A DNA stretch of 64,000 nucleotides. Origin: Sepiola atlantica. Lineage: Eukaryota > Mollusca > Cephalopoda > Sepiida > Sepiolidae. The stretch spans positions 34,429,443-34,493,442 of the forward strand of contig OY744522.1 of assembly GCA_963556195.1 (NCBI GenBank). Reading direction: 5' to 3'. The notes under the pieces are model-generated. The model had not been told where the DNA came from and ran no database searches. It was given only the letters and a program-made list of their open reading frames with translations. Below, in pieces: positions 31,865 through 43,783 of this stretch (the stretch's first letter is position 1; each line of letters opens with the position of its first letter). The position numbers were made by a program, and so were the translations under genes.

Positions 31865-32770
31865 AAGCATTGTCCAGGAAGTATCGTATGGATTATCCGG
31901 ATGGACTGCTGTATGCTGATGACTTAGTACTTGCTTGTGAAACAATAAAATGGCTACTTGTTAAGGTGAAGACTTATAGGAATGCTATGGAAAGTAAAGG
32001 TTTGAGAGTGGATTTTACCGAGACATAAGGGATGATCAGTGGTTGAAACTCCCAGAAAAGGGGAAGGTTCCCCTGCTCAGTTTGTAGAAAGGGAGTCGGG
32101 TGCAACTCAATTTTTTGTACTACCTGTAAGAATTGGGTACACAAGAAGTGCAGTGAAATTACTGGTAGGTTGAGAGATGATAACCAATTTGTGCGCAAGA
32201 AGTGTAAGACAATGGAGACTGATGAGAACTCAGATGTAGAGCGAAGCTATTGAGGTTGTTCAGAAGTTTTATTACCTTGGTGATACCATTGGAGCATAGG
32301 GTGGAGCAGGTGCTAGTGTGATTGCAAGAATTACGAGTGGATAGAGTAAGTTCAGGGAACTTCAGTCATTACTAACCAGCAGAGCATTACCACTGTCGAC
32401 CAAGGGCAGAGTCTATCAGGCATGTGTATGAAGTGTGAAACCTGGCCAGTGAGAGTTAAGGACATGTATTGCATGGAGAGGAATGATACAATGGATGTGT
32501 AATGTGAGTCTTAAAGACAGGCTTAGATCTGGTGACTTCGGAGGAAGATTAAATCTTGACAATATAGGAAGATGTGTGCAAAACAGGAGACTTGATGGTA
32601 TGGCCATGCTGAAAGAATGGATGGGAGTTCCTGAGTTAGTAAATGTAGAACAGTTCAGGTAGCAGGCTCAGTTCACAGGGAAAGGTCAAGGAAAATATGG
32701 GAGGAAGTTGTATAAATAAAGACCTGGGTAGAGATAGGTTAGTTTGAAAGTCAATTTCTAAAAGCCGTCC
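31865..32770 (+). pseudogene. LINE 3' fragment: RT motif C, Cys/His finger, C-terminal tail
   Basis: DYPDGLLYADDLVLACETI keeps the RT Y-A-D-D box, followed by KVKTYRNAMESKGLRVDF. Then C..C spacing and TTCKNWVHKKCSEI form a zinc-finger-like block (CTTCKNWVHKKC). Later pieces include ERNDTMDV, a GHAERMD-like segment near 32,605 and ERSRKIWEEVV. I know this order (YADD, then C-x-x-C-x-x-W-V-H-K-x-C-S, then GHLER) from a LINE family common in cephalopods and other marine invertebrates. Many stops and frameshifts; 5'-truncated. It runs directly into the (ATC)n tail at 32,826. Confidence 0.8.
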
Positions 32771-32826
32771 AACACATGCCAGCATATAAAACGGAGGTTA
32801 AACTGAATATGATGATGATGATGATC
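32755..32826 (-). repeat. Cephalopod-type (ATC)n tail, reverse copy
   Basis: AAAGCCGTCCAACACATGCC then AGCATATAAAACGGAGGTTA and (GAT)n. It is the reverse complement of the layout at 13,050-13,130. On the + strand it follows the LINE fragment directly, so it is probably that LINE's 3' terminus or a SINE sharing it. Confidence 0.7.
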
Positions 32827-34397
32827 AGACTCCTCAGTTCCTGACTGAAGGGCAAGGAGGCTTCGGTTTAATTACCAAAATAAATACTTTTTTTTAAAAA
32901 AAATACTATTGTATTTATTATGATTACTAGCAGGACCCCATCTCCCTTTCTTCTTACCGTAAGGATACTTGTCAGCAAAATATGTTTTTAAAATAAATAA
33001 AACTAACGTTTTAATTAATTCATTTATATTAACAATTTAAATCTATAAAAAATAAATTGTCTCTTTCTTATCTAAAAAAAAAAAGTAATAGTCAGCTAAA
33101 TATATTTTAAATAAGCAAATGTCACGTTTAAGTCTATGATGACAGAATTATATTTATGACGTCTTATTCGATTTTGGAATACTTAATTTTAAAATCAGTA
33201 AAATCTTAATTTTTGGAATTAGTGACACCTGATATTTCTCAATTATTTCGCATCTCATCATAGGTGATCTAACGATCTCATTTTTAAAAATGGATGTAGA
33301 AGGTGATAAGATACGTAAAAGTGAAGGTACACATGAATATTATTATACAGATTATTATGCTACAAAAGAACAAAACCGGTATTGCCCAGGTGCAATAACT
33401 TCAAATTTGAAAGTGTCAGGTAATTTTTGATCATATATTTCAAACACTTTTTTAAAAAATAGTTATTTTATTTTTTTTAGGTTAAATTTAATTATTACAC
33501 TACTGTTTGATTATTAATTGAACAAACTTGTTTTAAATTAAAACCGATTTGAAACACTTATGGCTACACATGAACTCCCACAGACAGACGAGATCTGGTT
33601 TGACAATTTTATTATAATATAGATGATCTACTTGATAATGTGTTTCATACCATAAAAATAATTGTCAACTGAATATTCTTTAAATAAAAAAAACTAATGT
33701 CAGAAAATAATTTTCATTTTGAAAATATAATTTTATGTCAGAAAATAATTTTCATTTTGAAATTATAATTTTAAAATTTTAAATAAAATTTTAAATTAAA
33801 AAAAAAAAATTATTTTAGAAAAATTAACAATTAATTAATCTTGACCCAAATTGTAAATTGAAATCAAAAATTAATTTAAATTTAAAAAAATTTAATATTA
33901 AATTTTTTTTATTTTTTTAATATTAAAACTTTAAAGATTTCACAAAGTACTTCTAATCAATTAGATTCAAGAAGTGTTTTTCATTATCAATGAATTCAAG
34001 TCATTTTCTTTGTGTGAATTGAGATTGGAATGCAGTGATTGAGAAGGACACTCATAGAAGATAAAATTATAGCCTTTGTAAAGGGAAAGACATCTCAGCC
34101 TCGTGCAACATTATAGGATAGCTGAGGTTACGATGACAGTTAAGTTGTTGCGTGTAAGGGTAACGTGGATAACATGTTGGTGGGGGGGGGGGCTTTGTAG
34201 TTGTTGTCGCAACAGGACTAAGACAATACGCTGGTTGGAGAGAATGTTGTCAAAACAAGAAAACATTGTGTATGGATAAATGATACTAAAAGGCAACCCT
34301 AACACCAGGTGTTGCCCAGGAATGAATGAGGAACCCTGTCTACCCCTGCTCCTTCTCCCAACCCTGAAGCCCATATAACTATTTTTTTTCTGGGGCA
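32827..34397. other. AT-rich stretch, repeat scraps only
   Basis: GTTGCC-core copies at about 32,930 (ACTAGCAGGACCCCAT) and 33,376 (AAACCGGTATTGCCCAGG). A tandem duplication of about 38 bp (ATGTCAGAAAATAATTTTCA twice) is at 33,692-33,766. Extreme AT content runs 33,700-33,940. A GTTGCC-core copy at 34,300-34,330 precedes the LINE-J end. No gene. Confidence 0.5.
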
Positions 34398-34760
34398 TGA
34401 TAATGGACACTGTTGCGAACTGCTCTGGTACCCCCACAACGTAAATTCACTAGACCAACTCGACAATCTGCCAAATCCCATCCATACACTGTGGAGGTCC
34501 CCAGATGCCGAAGAGCTTTCTACTCCAAAAGCTTCTTTCCTCGTGCTGCTAGACTCTGGAACTCCCTCCCTGCTCCCTGCTTTCCTGACATTACTGACAT
34601 GCAGAAATTTAAAACTAATGTAAACAGACATCTCGCTGCACAGCTCCTAATTTAGGTTGACCCCCACCCCTCCCCAACCTTCACCCTTTTTTCTCAGTAG
34701 CCTCTTACGGCTACAGTGGCGACCTGCCTTGTTTGGGGTGAACTATGATAAAATAGAATT
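34398..34760 (+). pseudogene. LINE-J 3' end
   Basis: The frame reads CRRAFYSKSFFPRAARLWNS, LPAPCFPDITDMQKFKTNVN and RHLAAQLLI and stops, which is the standard C-terminus of jockey/CR1-like LINEs (S-F-F-P-R-x-x-x-L-W-N-S-L-P). The 3' UTR GTGGCGACCTGCCTTGTTTG then GGGTGAACTATGATAAAATA closely matches the reverse-strand copy near 60,670-60,740. It is 5'-truncated just before the ELLWYPHNVN-like segment. The minus-strand ORFs over it are shadows. Confidence 0.85.
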
Positions 34761-35379
34761 TTTTTAAAGTGGCAGCGATGCTACCTAAGCTTCCAAATAT
34801 CAAGTGAGATTGAGTAGAACTCTTTTAAACTAAAATCCAATAAAATAAGATAGAAAATAATAAATTCCACAAAATGTTCTGTTCAGCCAATGAAACTGCT
34901 CGCTCAAATGAAGTTGACTTTCTTGTACATAAAAAAATGTATCGCTGCATTGGAAGAATACAAGCCAATATCCGATAGATTTTAAACTCGGAGAATGAAG
35001 GAAGATAAACTCAAAGCTAATATTTATACAACGCTATTTCCCAACATCTGCACACTCTGACAAAAAAGCTCCGAAATTGGGACCTCATCATCAAATGCAG
35101 GACTGATTCTATTTAACCCATGAATTTGATCCCAGCAGAGAGGTTTCACTCTGGATCAGAGTAAACCTGGGAGTAATGACAACTCTGGGTTCATTCCAAG
35201 GTTCATAAATTTACACCTCACCATTGGATGTAGTTTAAAGTCATTGACTGCATTAAAGAGTGGCGAGCCGAAGACACTTGTAGAAGTAGAATAGAAGGTT
35301 TGAGAGTTCAGTGGTGGTGATTTTGAGGACATCTGTCTCTCAGATTTGGGAGAGAAAATTTACATATATCTAAATGAAT
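34761..35379. other. Unclassified stretch, no gene seen
   Basis: Ordinary low-GC sequence with no supported ORF. GTTTATAGGGTCGCGAAGTA-like text at 14,285 and AGGGTTGGGAAGTAAGGTAG at 17,300 belong to a repeat seen in other parts of the window but not clearly here. Confidence 0.4.
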
Positions 35380-35672
35380 AAATGCAAAAAAAACTTTTCA
35401 CGTATCCTAACTATATTAACATCATAACTGGCTATGCTTATTTAATTTTATTATTCAACATAACATTTTGTAATACCGTATATATAGTAATCTGAAAACA
35501 CCCACAAACATCTTTAGATATTCCTAATTTGCATATTTTTTTAAAACAGTTTCTAATAAATTAATATTCTGTAATATACATTTGTATTTTCTTATATCTA
35601 CGCAATAGTTTCATCGATAGTAAAACGTCTGATGTTGCTTGAGTGCAGAGAACAGATACTACACTTTAAATT
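35380..35672 (+). repeat. Interspersed repeat R3, copy 1
   Basis: CTAACTATATTAACATCATA, ACACCCACAAACATCTTTAG, TAATTTGCATATTTTTTTAA and CGATAGTAAAACGTCTGATG recur in order at 47,225-47,522. A partial reverse copy is at 56,010-56,125 (CGACGAAACTATTGCATATG, AGATATGCAAATTAGGATTA). Non-coding. Confidence 0.75.
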
Positions 35673-36240
35673 ATTTATTTGCAGAAAATATAAAAAATTT
35701 ACATTCAAAACAAATTAGGCACAAGTCCATCAAAAGTGTGGGACAATGGGTGTCGTTGGTCATTCTTGGTCTAAAGTGATGTCTATCCTACTCTTAACTA
35801 GAATCATCTCAGTCACTACAATACCACGTTTACACTAGGGGAGATAACTTAAAATTTGTTGGAAATTTTATTTTTTCATGAATATATTTATATACAAAGA
35901 TTTCATTGCTATATAACAGGGAGTGGGGGCAGAACAAAAAAATAAAAAGTTTGGTTAGAAGACCCTCCCAACCCTTTCTAAATAATACACCACCCACTGT
36001 TTTCCGGTTGTTCAGAACCGAAAACAAGCAGGTCAATCTTTAAATGGTAGTGGGATCTAAGTGGGAGAGAAAAGAAAATTGGAGTTGGAGAATGGATAGT
36101 GTCCTACCAAGATAAATACAATTTGGGGAGGCCGGGGAGAAAAAATTGAAAGTGGGAAGTTGGCATCTTGAAGGATCTCTATTATTGACCAGCTAAGAGG
36201 TTAAACTTACCCGTTTTACAGGACCAGGAAACGCGTGCGC
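35673..36240. other. Spacer between R3 and the LINE-A 3' end
   Basis: No ORF with recognisable content. GC rises towards the LINE-A 3' UTR at about 36,150. Confidence 0.4.
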
Positions 36241-39200
36241 CATGCTCAGGCAGTTAACATGTACTCATACTTGACTCCTTTTCATATACAAGCTCGCTAC
36301 TTTTATCCACCTTTTTTCAAAATCAAGGAATGTAATTTTTTTTTACCACATCTGATCTTGACCTTCAGCTGGTGCTTAAAGAATGCAATCAAATCCTGAT
36401 CAGTAAAAGATTGAATCCCTTGGTCATCTCTCAGATGCGACGTCCATACTACCATTCGCACTACGACCAGGATCGCAACAAAAACACCATTCATCTCTCC
36501 CTGTCCTACGTCAGCCGGATGTTTTCGATTACGTAGGATACGTTTAGCGGCAAAGGCTTATCGATATTGATGTACTCCCAAAACCGCTGGAGTTTGCGGC
36601 ATTAGAAGAAAGTGTGTTCAGGCGTTTTTTCTTCGAGTGTGTCGCAGCGGAGAGACACTTGGGCAAATCCTCTATTCTGGAAGTGTATTGTATGGCATTG
36701 AGAGGTAACACATTCTGGGCTGATGGCCACATCAGAGAGGACTCAAAGTTGTTGAGATGATCCGGCGCCACACTCCATTCAGAGCAGATTCTCTCTCTCC
36801 TTTGACCACCCTAACCGCCAAACGAACGATCGTAAGCAGCCCCCTTCCCTAATTCCCTATGGAATTCCTTTCTAGAAGACTGAGAAAGGTCACTGGACTG
36901 AGGAAGCTTTTTAAGTGCAGCTCAGCATTCTTTGAAGAACTGTGATTCTCTTCTCAGCCTACGACGGGTTGAGAATGAAGTCGAGAAAGGCGATATCGAC
37001 TGCGGGGTTTCACGCAGCTTCCTCTGTCAAAGTTCATCTCAGGAAAGCCAGTCTCTCAGTGTGTCGATGTCACATCAAGTTCCTCATCTCCAGATGTTGA
37101 ATACAGACCTGTCTGCAAACCCAGTGCATCCTCATGTCCCAGAAAAGCGAGGACAGAAGGCACCAGAGTACCTTTAGGCAGTTCGCATGCAGGAGAAGTT
37201 GTTACAGGATGAGAGGAAAGACATAATGGCACACGCCCTAGCTCTACCCTTTAAGGAGAGTTTTCTTCAAAGCCAAGTGTTAACCGACGCTTCGACCTTT
37301 GACTGTACTTCCGACCAATTCCTTTCGAGCTAGAGGCTTAGTCAAAACTACACGCAAAGAATTCAAACCAGGCTATCTGTCAAGTAGAAAGACACCGGAA
37401 AGTGGTGTCACTGCTCCAGGCACCCAACCGCAGCTGTGGTATATTTTGACATCTCTGATCATTTCGTAACATGTGAACGCCTCTGTCACCATCTTGATGT
37501 TTCAGAAGCATGACACAAAGACAATGATGTCATCAGCAAACTCAGAAACCCTGGCTCAATAGGCAAAGCGAATCCGCATAGGACTGAACTTGCCTCCCCC
37601 CCTCCTTAGCTTGCAAAGTAGTGGCTCCAATGCAAGGATGTAGAGAAAGGGGTGACAGCAGACAGTTCGGATGCATTAACCGAGAGATGGTGAAAGATTG
37701 CAAATGCTTTCCGTTTACCTGTACCACTGCTGTCGACGAGCAATACAGAACGGGGATCTATTTGCAGAAGTCCGGTTCACAGCGTAGTTCTACTCGAGTT
37801 TGATCAACTCTTCAATAACACTCTACAACTGGTTCAATAAAATCTTGGCAAAACTCTTTAACTCTGTGTTTAGCAGAGTTATGGGCCTGTAATCATCTAG
37901 TTCCTCCCAACTATGCCTGTCCCATTTCTTCAGCAATGTGATAACTCCCTTGCTGACTTGACCCGGGATAGAACCCTTGTCAAACCAATGGGTGAACACA
38001 TTCATCAGGATGGGTACAAACATGTGCGACAGACTCAAAAACAATTCATAGGGAAGACCATCAAGTCCCGGCGATTTGTTGCAGCTGACCTGCTTCAATG
38101 CAGCCAAGACCTTATGCTCCATAACCCTGCTGTTCTAGCTGCATTGAGGCAGGGAGAGTAAGCCAAATAGTTGTCCAACCTCTGAATCCAGAAGAAGCGC
38201 TCCTCGAAATGCTTTCGAAATTCCTTGCAAATCTCCTGAGTCGATCCCAATGTACGTCCATCCGGGTGCTTGACTTTTCGAATGTACTTAGCCGAACCAC
38301 ACCAAGAAACCTCCTTATGCTCATCTGCATCAGAGTTCAGTTTCGTTGGATACTTTCTTTAGCCTAGCCCTAACTACCTGGCCCTCAGACGCTAACTAGT
38401 CTCACATCGTATGACCTGCTGAGCTAGTTCTTTGCTTACAATATCCCTCTCAGCATCAACCCGGGTTAGTTTCTCTTCTAAATGCTTCTTCACCTTGGCC
38501 TTATCTAGTGCGAGATGCTGGGCGTATTTGACGGAAAAGCTTCTGATCTTAGTTTTCTAGCCAACATCACTTACACCCGGTAACGGTCCTCACTAAGGCC
38601 CTCTGAATAAGTAGTTGTAGCTTTTCTCGGAAGTATCTCCAGCATGGAGGTATTCAACTTCCAGTATCCAGCTAGTTTAGGCCTATTTCCTAAGTTCAAC
38701 TGGGTCATAACTAAATTATAGTCCGATTGATCTAGCTAGTAGAACATAGGACACAATATTAAGTCTATATTGCCTCTTCTAACTAACACCCTATCCAAAT
38801 AAGTATTTGGGTAGGAAGGTATATTTGTCCATGTCCACGTCTCCCGACACAGATGATCAACATAAAACTTGTCGACAAGATCGCATCTTGCCATCAGGTC
38901 TGCCAGGCTTGTCTCACAGCTCTCCAGATCTTTAGCTTCTCCCCCTCCCCATGATCTTGTCTATCTTGTATCAAGGATGGCATTCCAATATCCTATTAAA
39001 ACTATGCACTTCAAGCACATGACGAACGTGTCCAGATCCCCAAAAAAAGAAGACCCTCTCTCGAGCGATGCTGGGTTCATGAACCGTAACGACCCAAAAC
39101 AGAAAATCTTATACGGCCACGACCAGCCTCTCCCGCATCCCTATGGATAACAATGACCGTCGGAAACAGGATGCGTTTCACAAGCAAGGAAAAGCCCTTT

Positions 39201-40140
39201 CCGTGGAGATTTCCATATCCTGAAAAGACGTCAAAGTCTCTGGTCAGCACCTGACAATCCTTAGACGAATCAAAGTGCGTCTCTTTGATCGCAGCTACAT
39301 CCACTCCCAGGGATGCGAACTGCCCAGTTTGAAGAACTCATGCTCCTTGCATTAAAACTAGCCAAGCACAGTCATGGACTTAGATTAAGAAGTGTCACAC
39401 ATGGGCCTTAAGTCTTTGGGGGTGAAGTTGAGACTGCCAGTTAACAGTTCAGACGTAAACCATCCATCTCGCGCCAGCCCTCCAATGTCCAGAGGGAAGA
39501 TTAGTTTGAGTGCTCTGTAAAATGATGGGTGAATATAAACAGGGACCCTCCCCTGACATTTAATTTCAACATTTTTAGGAAGGTTGCTCAACCTCAGCCA
39601 ACTTAAGTCCTGGTATAGCCCTCTTTGTGGCCTCTACCATCCATCAGAGACACTTAGTCCGACCGCATCTCTTCAGTCTTAAAATAGTTGTGAGCAAGGG
39701 GACTTTTGGAAAGTTCTGGGGATTTGAAATACTGGAACCACCTACCTTTTTGAAACACTGTAACGGTTTCAGTATCTGCTTTTGTTTTGGTGTGAGGTCC
39801 ACCATTGCATGATGCAGATCAGCCTCACAGATCCAGTCCTCTGATAAGAAACGGAGCTTTCTTGTCCTCTCCTGTTGTTGTAGGAGGAGGGGACACCAAG
39901 CAGCATCTGAATGCCTAATCTGACTCTTCAGTTTGTCCTGTGTCACAGGATTGAGAGCAAGGATATGGTGAGGGGGTGTTAAAAAGGGGAGGAGTATTTT
40001 GCTCAATCGGAGAGGGGCTGGGGATTCGGACTGTACAAGGGGATTGATAATTTCCATGTCCATTTGTTCTTTGGGAGGGCAGTGGGGTTCGGCCTCCTTT
40101 AACTTTTTATTTTTGTAAATGTTATTTTTATTTTTATTGT
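36241..40140 (-). pseudogene. LINE-A (Tx1-like LINE): ORF1 end, endonuclease, RT and C-terminus
   Basis: Reading down from 40,140 on the minus strand: the ORF1 C-terminus (KEAEPHCPPKEQMDMEIINP, 40,100); APE endonuclease (VAAIKETHF and DFDVFSGYGNLHGKGFSLLV, 39,300-39,170; IVLIGYWNAILD near 39,000; TYLDRVLVRRGNIDL near 38,780); RT (CNKSPGLDGLPYELFLSL and DDYRPITLLNTELKSFAKIL, 38,090-37,830; VSEFADDIIVFVS near 37,530); a C-terminal EHTFFQC region near 36,630; and VVRMVVWTSHL..FFKHQLKVKIRC (36,470-36,340). This order and the tail match Tx1-type LINEs. Several frameshifts and stops. In the endonuclease the G-D-W-N Asp is Tyr. RT motif A is missing because about 200-250 bases are deleted near 37,730. 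Confidence 0.88.
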
Positions 40141-40141
40141 A

Positions 40142-41965
40142 TTGATACATCCACTAGATACTCTGCTGCCAGATTGATTAAGACCAAAAAGATAATAATA
40201 AAAATTATTCGCAACATATTTTAAATGGGGATATGTTATTTTGGAGCTCCCAAGCGGCTTTTAAGTGACAATGGAGGAGAATTTAATAATGAGGGCTACC
40301 GACAGATGAATGAAAAGCTGAATATTGAAACATGCACGACACCTGCAGAAAGTCCATTCAGCAATGGTACTGTGAAGCGTCACAATCTAATAATTGCTGA
40401 AGCAATGGAAAAAAACATTAGATGATGAAAATTTTGAGCCATAAATAGCTTTGGCTTGGGTTGTTAGTGCCAAAAATGCACTTCAGAATCCTGGATATAG
40501 TCCAAATGAGTTTGTATTTGGGCCAAATATTAACACACCTTCAGTTTTGAATAATCGATTACCTGCATTGGGAACTGCAACACCCAGTGATATAGTTATA
40601 ATAAATTTAAATGCCCTACATGCAGTGAGGAAAAGCTTCATGGAAGCCGAATCAAGCAAAAGATTTTGGAGAGCATTGAGATATAATGTAAGGACTTATG
40701 TGGATGAAGGATTTGTGATAGGTGACCGTGTCTACTATAGAAGACAAAACTACAAAGGATGACGTGGTCCTGCTAAAGTTTTGGGTAAAGAAAGTCAGTG
40801 TGTATTGATCAGACATGGCGGAGCATTTTTCAAGATGCATCCATTTTACTTGGCAACGGTAAACAAGGAATTTCGAGGTTCAAAGAAAGAAGAAAATACA
40901 AATTCTTCAAATGAGGTGAATGAAGTTTTGGAGGAGGAAGATGAAGGACAATATAATAACAATTCTAATAGCAATAGAAAGGAAATGAAAGATAAGCGTA
41001 TAAAACTGAGTAGAAACAAAGTTGTAGAATATAAGTTGAAAAGGAGTGATCAGTGGAAAAAAGGAATGGTTATGAGCACACAACTAAAGTCAACGGGAAA
41101 GTATAGCCATTGGCTGAATATAAATGAAAATCCTCTTTGTGTCAATTGGGATCATGTTGATCAATGGAGAGAACTTCCTCAAGAGGGAATAAGTTATCAG
41201 GAACATACAGTTTTGCTTACTTCTTAACAAGAACAATGAGAAGATGTGATTGATGCAAAGAAAATTAAATTGGAAAATATAGAAATTCATGGAGTTTATG
41301 AATGTGTGTCTTACATGGGGCAAAAATGTATATCAACAAGATGGGTGATAACAGAAAAATTTGTGAATGACAAAAAGATAATGAAGGCTTGTCTTGTTGC
41401 ACGTGGTTATGAAGAAGAATCCCTATAACCTAAAAACAGATTCTCCAACATGCAGCCATGAAGCTACGCGTCTCTTATTGTTAACAGCCTTGGTTATGAT
41501 GTGGCAGGTAGAGACTCTTGATTTTACCTCAGCATTTCTGCAACGTAATATGCTGGAGAGAGAGGTATTTCTGAGAACACCATATGATGTATGTTCAGAA
41601 TCACAAGTGTGAAAGCTGAAAAGATGCATTTATGGATTAAATGATGCACCTCATTCATGATACAAGCGAGTTAATCATGAGTTAACTCGCTTGAAAGGAA
41701 TGGTGAGTGCATACGACAATGCACTGTTTCTTTGGCATGATGCCACTGGTGACTTGATAGGCATTCTAGCAATACATGTAGATGATTTCATATTCTGTGG
41801 AAATGATTGATTTCAGAAAAATGTGACTGGAGAATTGGAAAAGATATTAAAAATTGGAAAGCATGAAAGTGGAACATTTAAATTTTTGGGATTGAATGTT
41901 AAGCAAACAAAAAATGTGATTATTATAGATCAAAATCTATATGCTTCAGCTATATCTCCATAGAT
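40142..41965 (+). pseudogene. Copia-2 integrase and reverse transcriptase
   Basis: Integrase: FGAPKRLLSDNGGEFNNEGY keeps the second catalytic Asp. The Glu expected in NGTVE[HR]HN is Lys (codon at 40,374-40,376, NGTVKRHN). GYSPNEFVFGPNINTPSVLN and GDRVYYRRQNYKG follow. RT: CISTRWVITEKF, KACLVARGYEEE, DSPTCSHEATRLLLL, ETLDFTSAFLQRNMLEREVF, KRCIYGLNDAP and HVDDFIFCGND (active-site V-D-D kept). Stops interrupt it (for example APHS then stop where APRSWY is expected) along with frameshifts. The gene is inactive. Confidence 0.9.
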
Positions 41966-42830
41966 TCTGCGATCTCACTAGAATTCGGCAATTATTACGC
42001 CTTTATTTTGAAGACTGTACACGGATATCACAGTCAAAAGTTTTACTACAGAATTACAACGTTTATTCAGCCATAAACGTAAGGAAGGCATTTCCGCAGA
42101 GCATGTTCAATGTCTCCCATTGTCTGATTAATATATAAAGTTTGACTTTGTCATTAAAGATGGTTGAATAGAAAACTAATCATTTAAAATAGGATTCATA
42201 TTGGTTTTCCTGAAGCAATTAGTTTTTCAGTCCATGCGTTTCTTATGTTCTGATGAACCTACAACACCACAGGATTTGTCTGCTGTATGCGTTACTGCCA
42301 TATTTATTTATTCTCACCAGCATAAATTATTGATAAAAAGATCTTTTTTTAATTTTTTTCTGTTTTAAATATACATGGGGAGGGAGAATTTTACTTATTA
42401 ATAATTTTCAATTTTTTAGATTTTTTAAAATTCTGAAATAGCGACCACTTGACAAAAAAATCGACCATGATGAAAAATATCCGTGTTTGCCTAAGTTAAA
42501 AGTGACGAAAATGAACGTTAACGAACTTCAACAAACAATCTACACAATACGAACCAAACTGCTTTTTTAAATTTTTACTCTAACCTAACCATAACTTAAC
42601 CATAACCTAACACTAAAATAACTCTAACCTAACCCTAAACTAACCATAACCTAACACTAAAATAACTCTAACCTAACCCTAAACTAAGTTTTAGTTTGCA
42701 AAATCGTTCGTATTGTGTAGAAGCATTAGAACTGGATTCAGCTTTCTCCAGAAAGTCTGAATTGCTTACGTCACGACTGCAGATTTCTGAATACCTATTC
42801 CTAAAAAGCACCAAAAACATGGGGGGGGGT
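41966..42830. other. Passenger insert inside copia-2 pol
   Basis: Pol breaks after NLYASAISP and resumes at SPIDKERK, where the complete copy is continuous (SALSPIDIKKGRS). The left 395 bases are unrelated AT-rich sequence. The right part from TTTAAATATACATGGGGAGG (42,364) is the same as 5,511-6,004 and includes the TIR element at 42,540-42,720. Confidence 0.85.
42540..42720. mobile_element. Short TIR element with CCTAACCCTAA-like interior, copy 2
   Basis: Ends CTACACAATACGAACC and CGTTCGTATTGTGTAG, with a shorter array of TAACCTAACCCTAAAC-type units than copy 1 (5,689-5,902). The length difference lies entirely in the array. Confidence 0.65.
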
Positions 42831-43559
42831 GTATCTCCAATAGACAAAGAAAGGAAGATCATTAAGGATAAATGATGAATTGAGTCAAGATGAGCAGACA
42901 GAGCTAAAGAGATTGACAGGTCAAATGATGTGGGTATCCACCCAGACCCTACCAGATGCATCGTTTGATATGTGTAGAATGAATAATATTGGAAAATCTC
43001 CAACAGTGAAGTTACTCTTTGAGGCAAACAAGTCACTAATAAGGTCAAATCAAGGACAAGTTCTATATCTTTTCTCCAGCTTGGAAAACCTTCAGATCTG
43101 AATATTGTTTGTTATTCAGATGCCACCTATGCTAGTTTGGAGGATGGATCTTCACATGGTGGTTTTATCATCTTTGTTTGTGGCAAGATGAACCGAATGG
43201 CTCCAATATGCTGGTCATCAAAAAAACTTCACCATGTAACAAAAAGTTCATTTGGCTCAGAGACTCTTGCACTTAGTAAAGCAGCTGATACTGGCATATT
43301 GATAGCCGCCATGCTTCAAGAGATATTCAGACTGCCTAGATTGCCTTAAGTGCTTTGTAAAACGGACAATGTGTCTCTGGTAGAGTTTAAAGTCATCAAA
43401 TCTTGTGAGTGACCGACATCTGAGAGTTGATGTGGCCAGAGTCAAGAAAATAATGAAGGAGGAAATCCAAACTGAATGGATCAGGGGCCGAGAACAGGTC
43501 GCAGATTGTCTGATGAAGATGGGAGCCTTTTTTGAAATTCTGAGAGACTTGTTGCAATG
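42831..43559 (+). pseudogene. Copia-2 RT C-terminus and RNase H
   Basis: SPIDKERKIIKDK, KRLTGQMMWVSTQTLPDASF, GKSPTVKLLFEANKSLI, YSDATYASLEDGSSHGGFII, SSKKLHHVTKSSFGSETLAL, AADTGILIAAMLQEIFRL, then CKTDNVSLV, VKKIMKEEIQTEWIRGREQV and LRDLLQ. The three RNase H acidic positions (SDA, SETLAL, CKTDN) are present, unlike the other two copies. One stop after LPRLP and several frameshifts remain. It is the only one of the three copies that shows the whole RNase H region. Confidence 0.88.
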
Positions 43560-43631
43560 ATAACTTGTTTTACTTTTGTTGTTTTTTTGTTTTTTTATGG
43601 AACTATAGTCTTTGCAAGAGGACATCAGCAA

Positions 43632-43783
43632 TATTAAGTTATCTCCCTTTGATATAAGAGTTCTATGCCTTTATGATAAGGTTTTAGTGATCTTCTTTGC
43701 TTGTTGTTGTTGTTGGAAAACAAAGATGGCAGTTTGGACAGACGTGTGTCCATGACTGGATTTACGTAACGAATAAACTAACA
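43632..43783 (+). repeat. Diverged 3' LTR of copia-2
   Basis: After the CATCAGCAA junction (as in the complete copy), TATTAAGTTATCTCCCTTTG ... TTGTTGTTGTTG ... AAGATGGCAGTT ... AATAAACTAACA runs parallel to the 160-bp LTR of copia-3 (TGTTTAAG ... AAGATGGCGGTT ... ATTAACA), with clear divergence. Confidence 0.65.
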
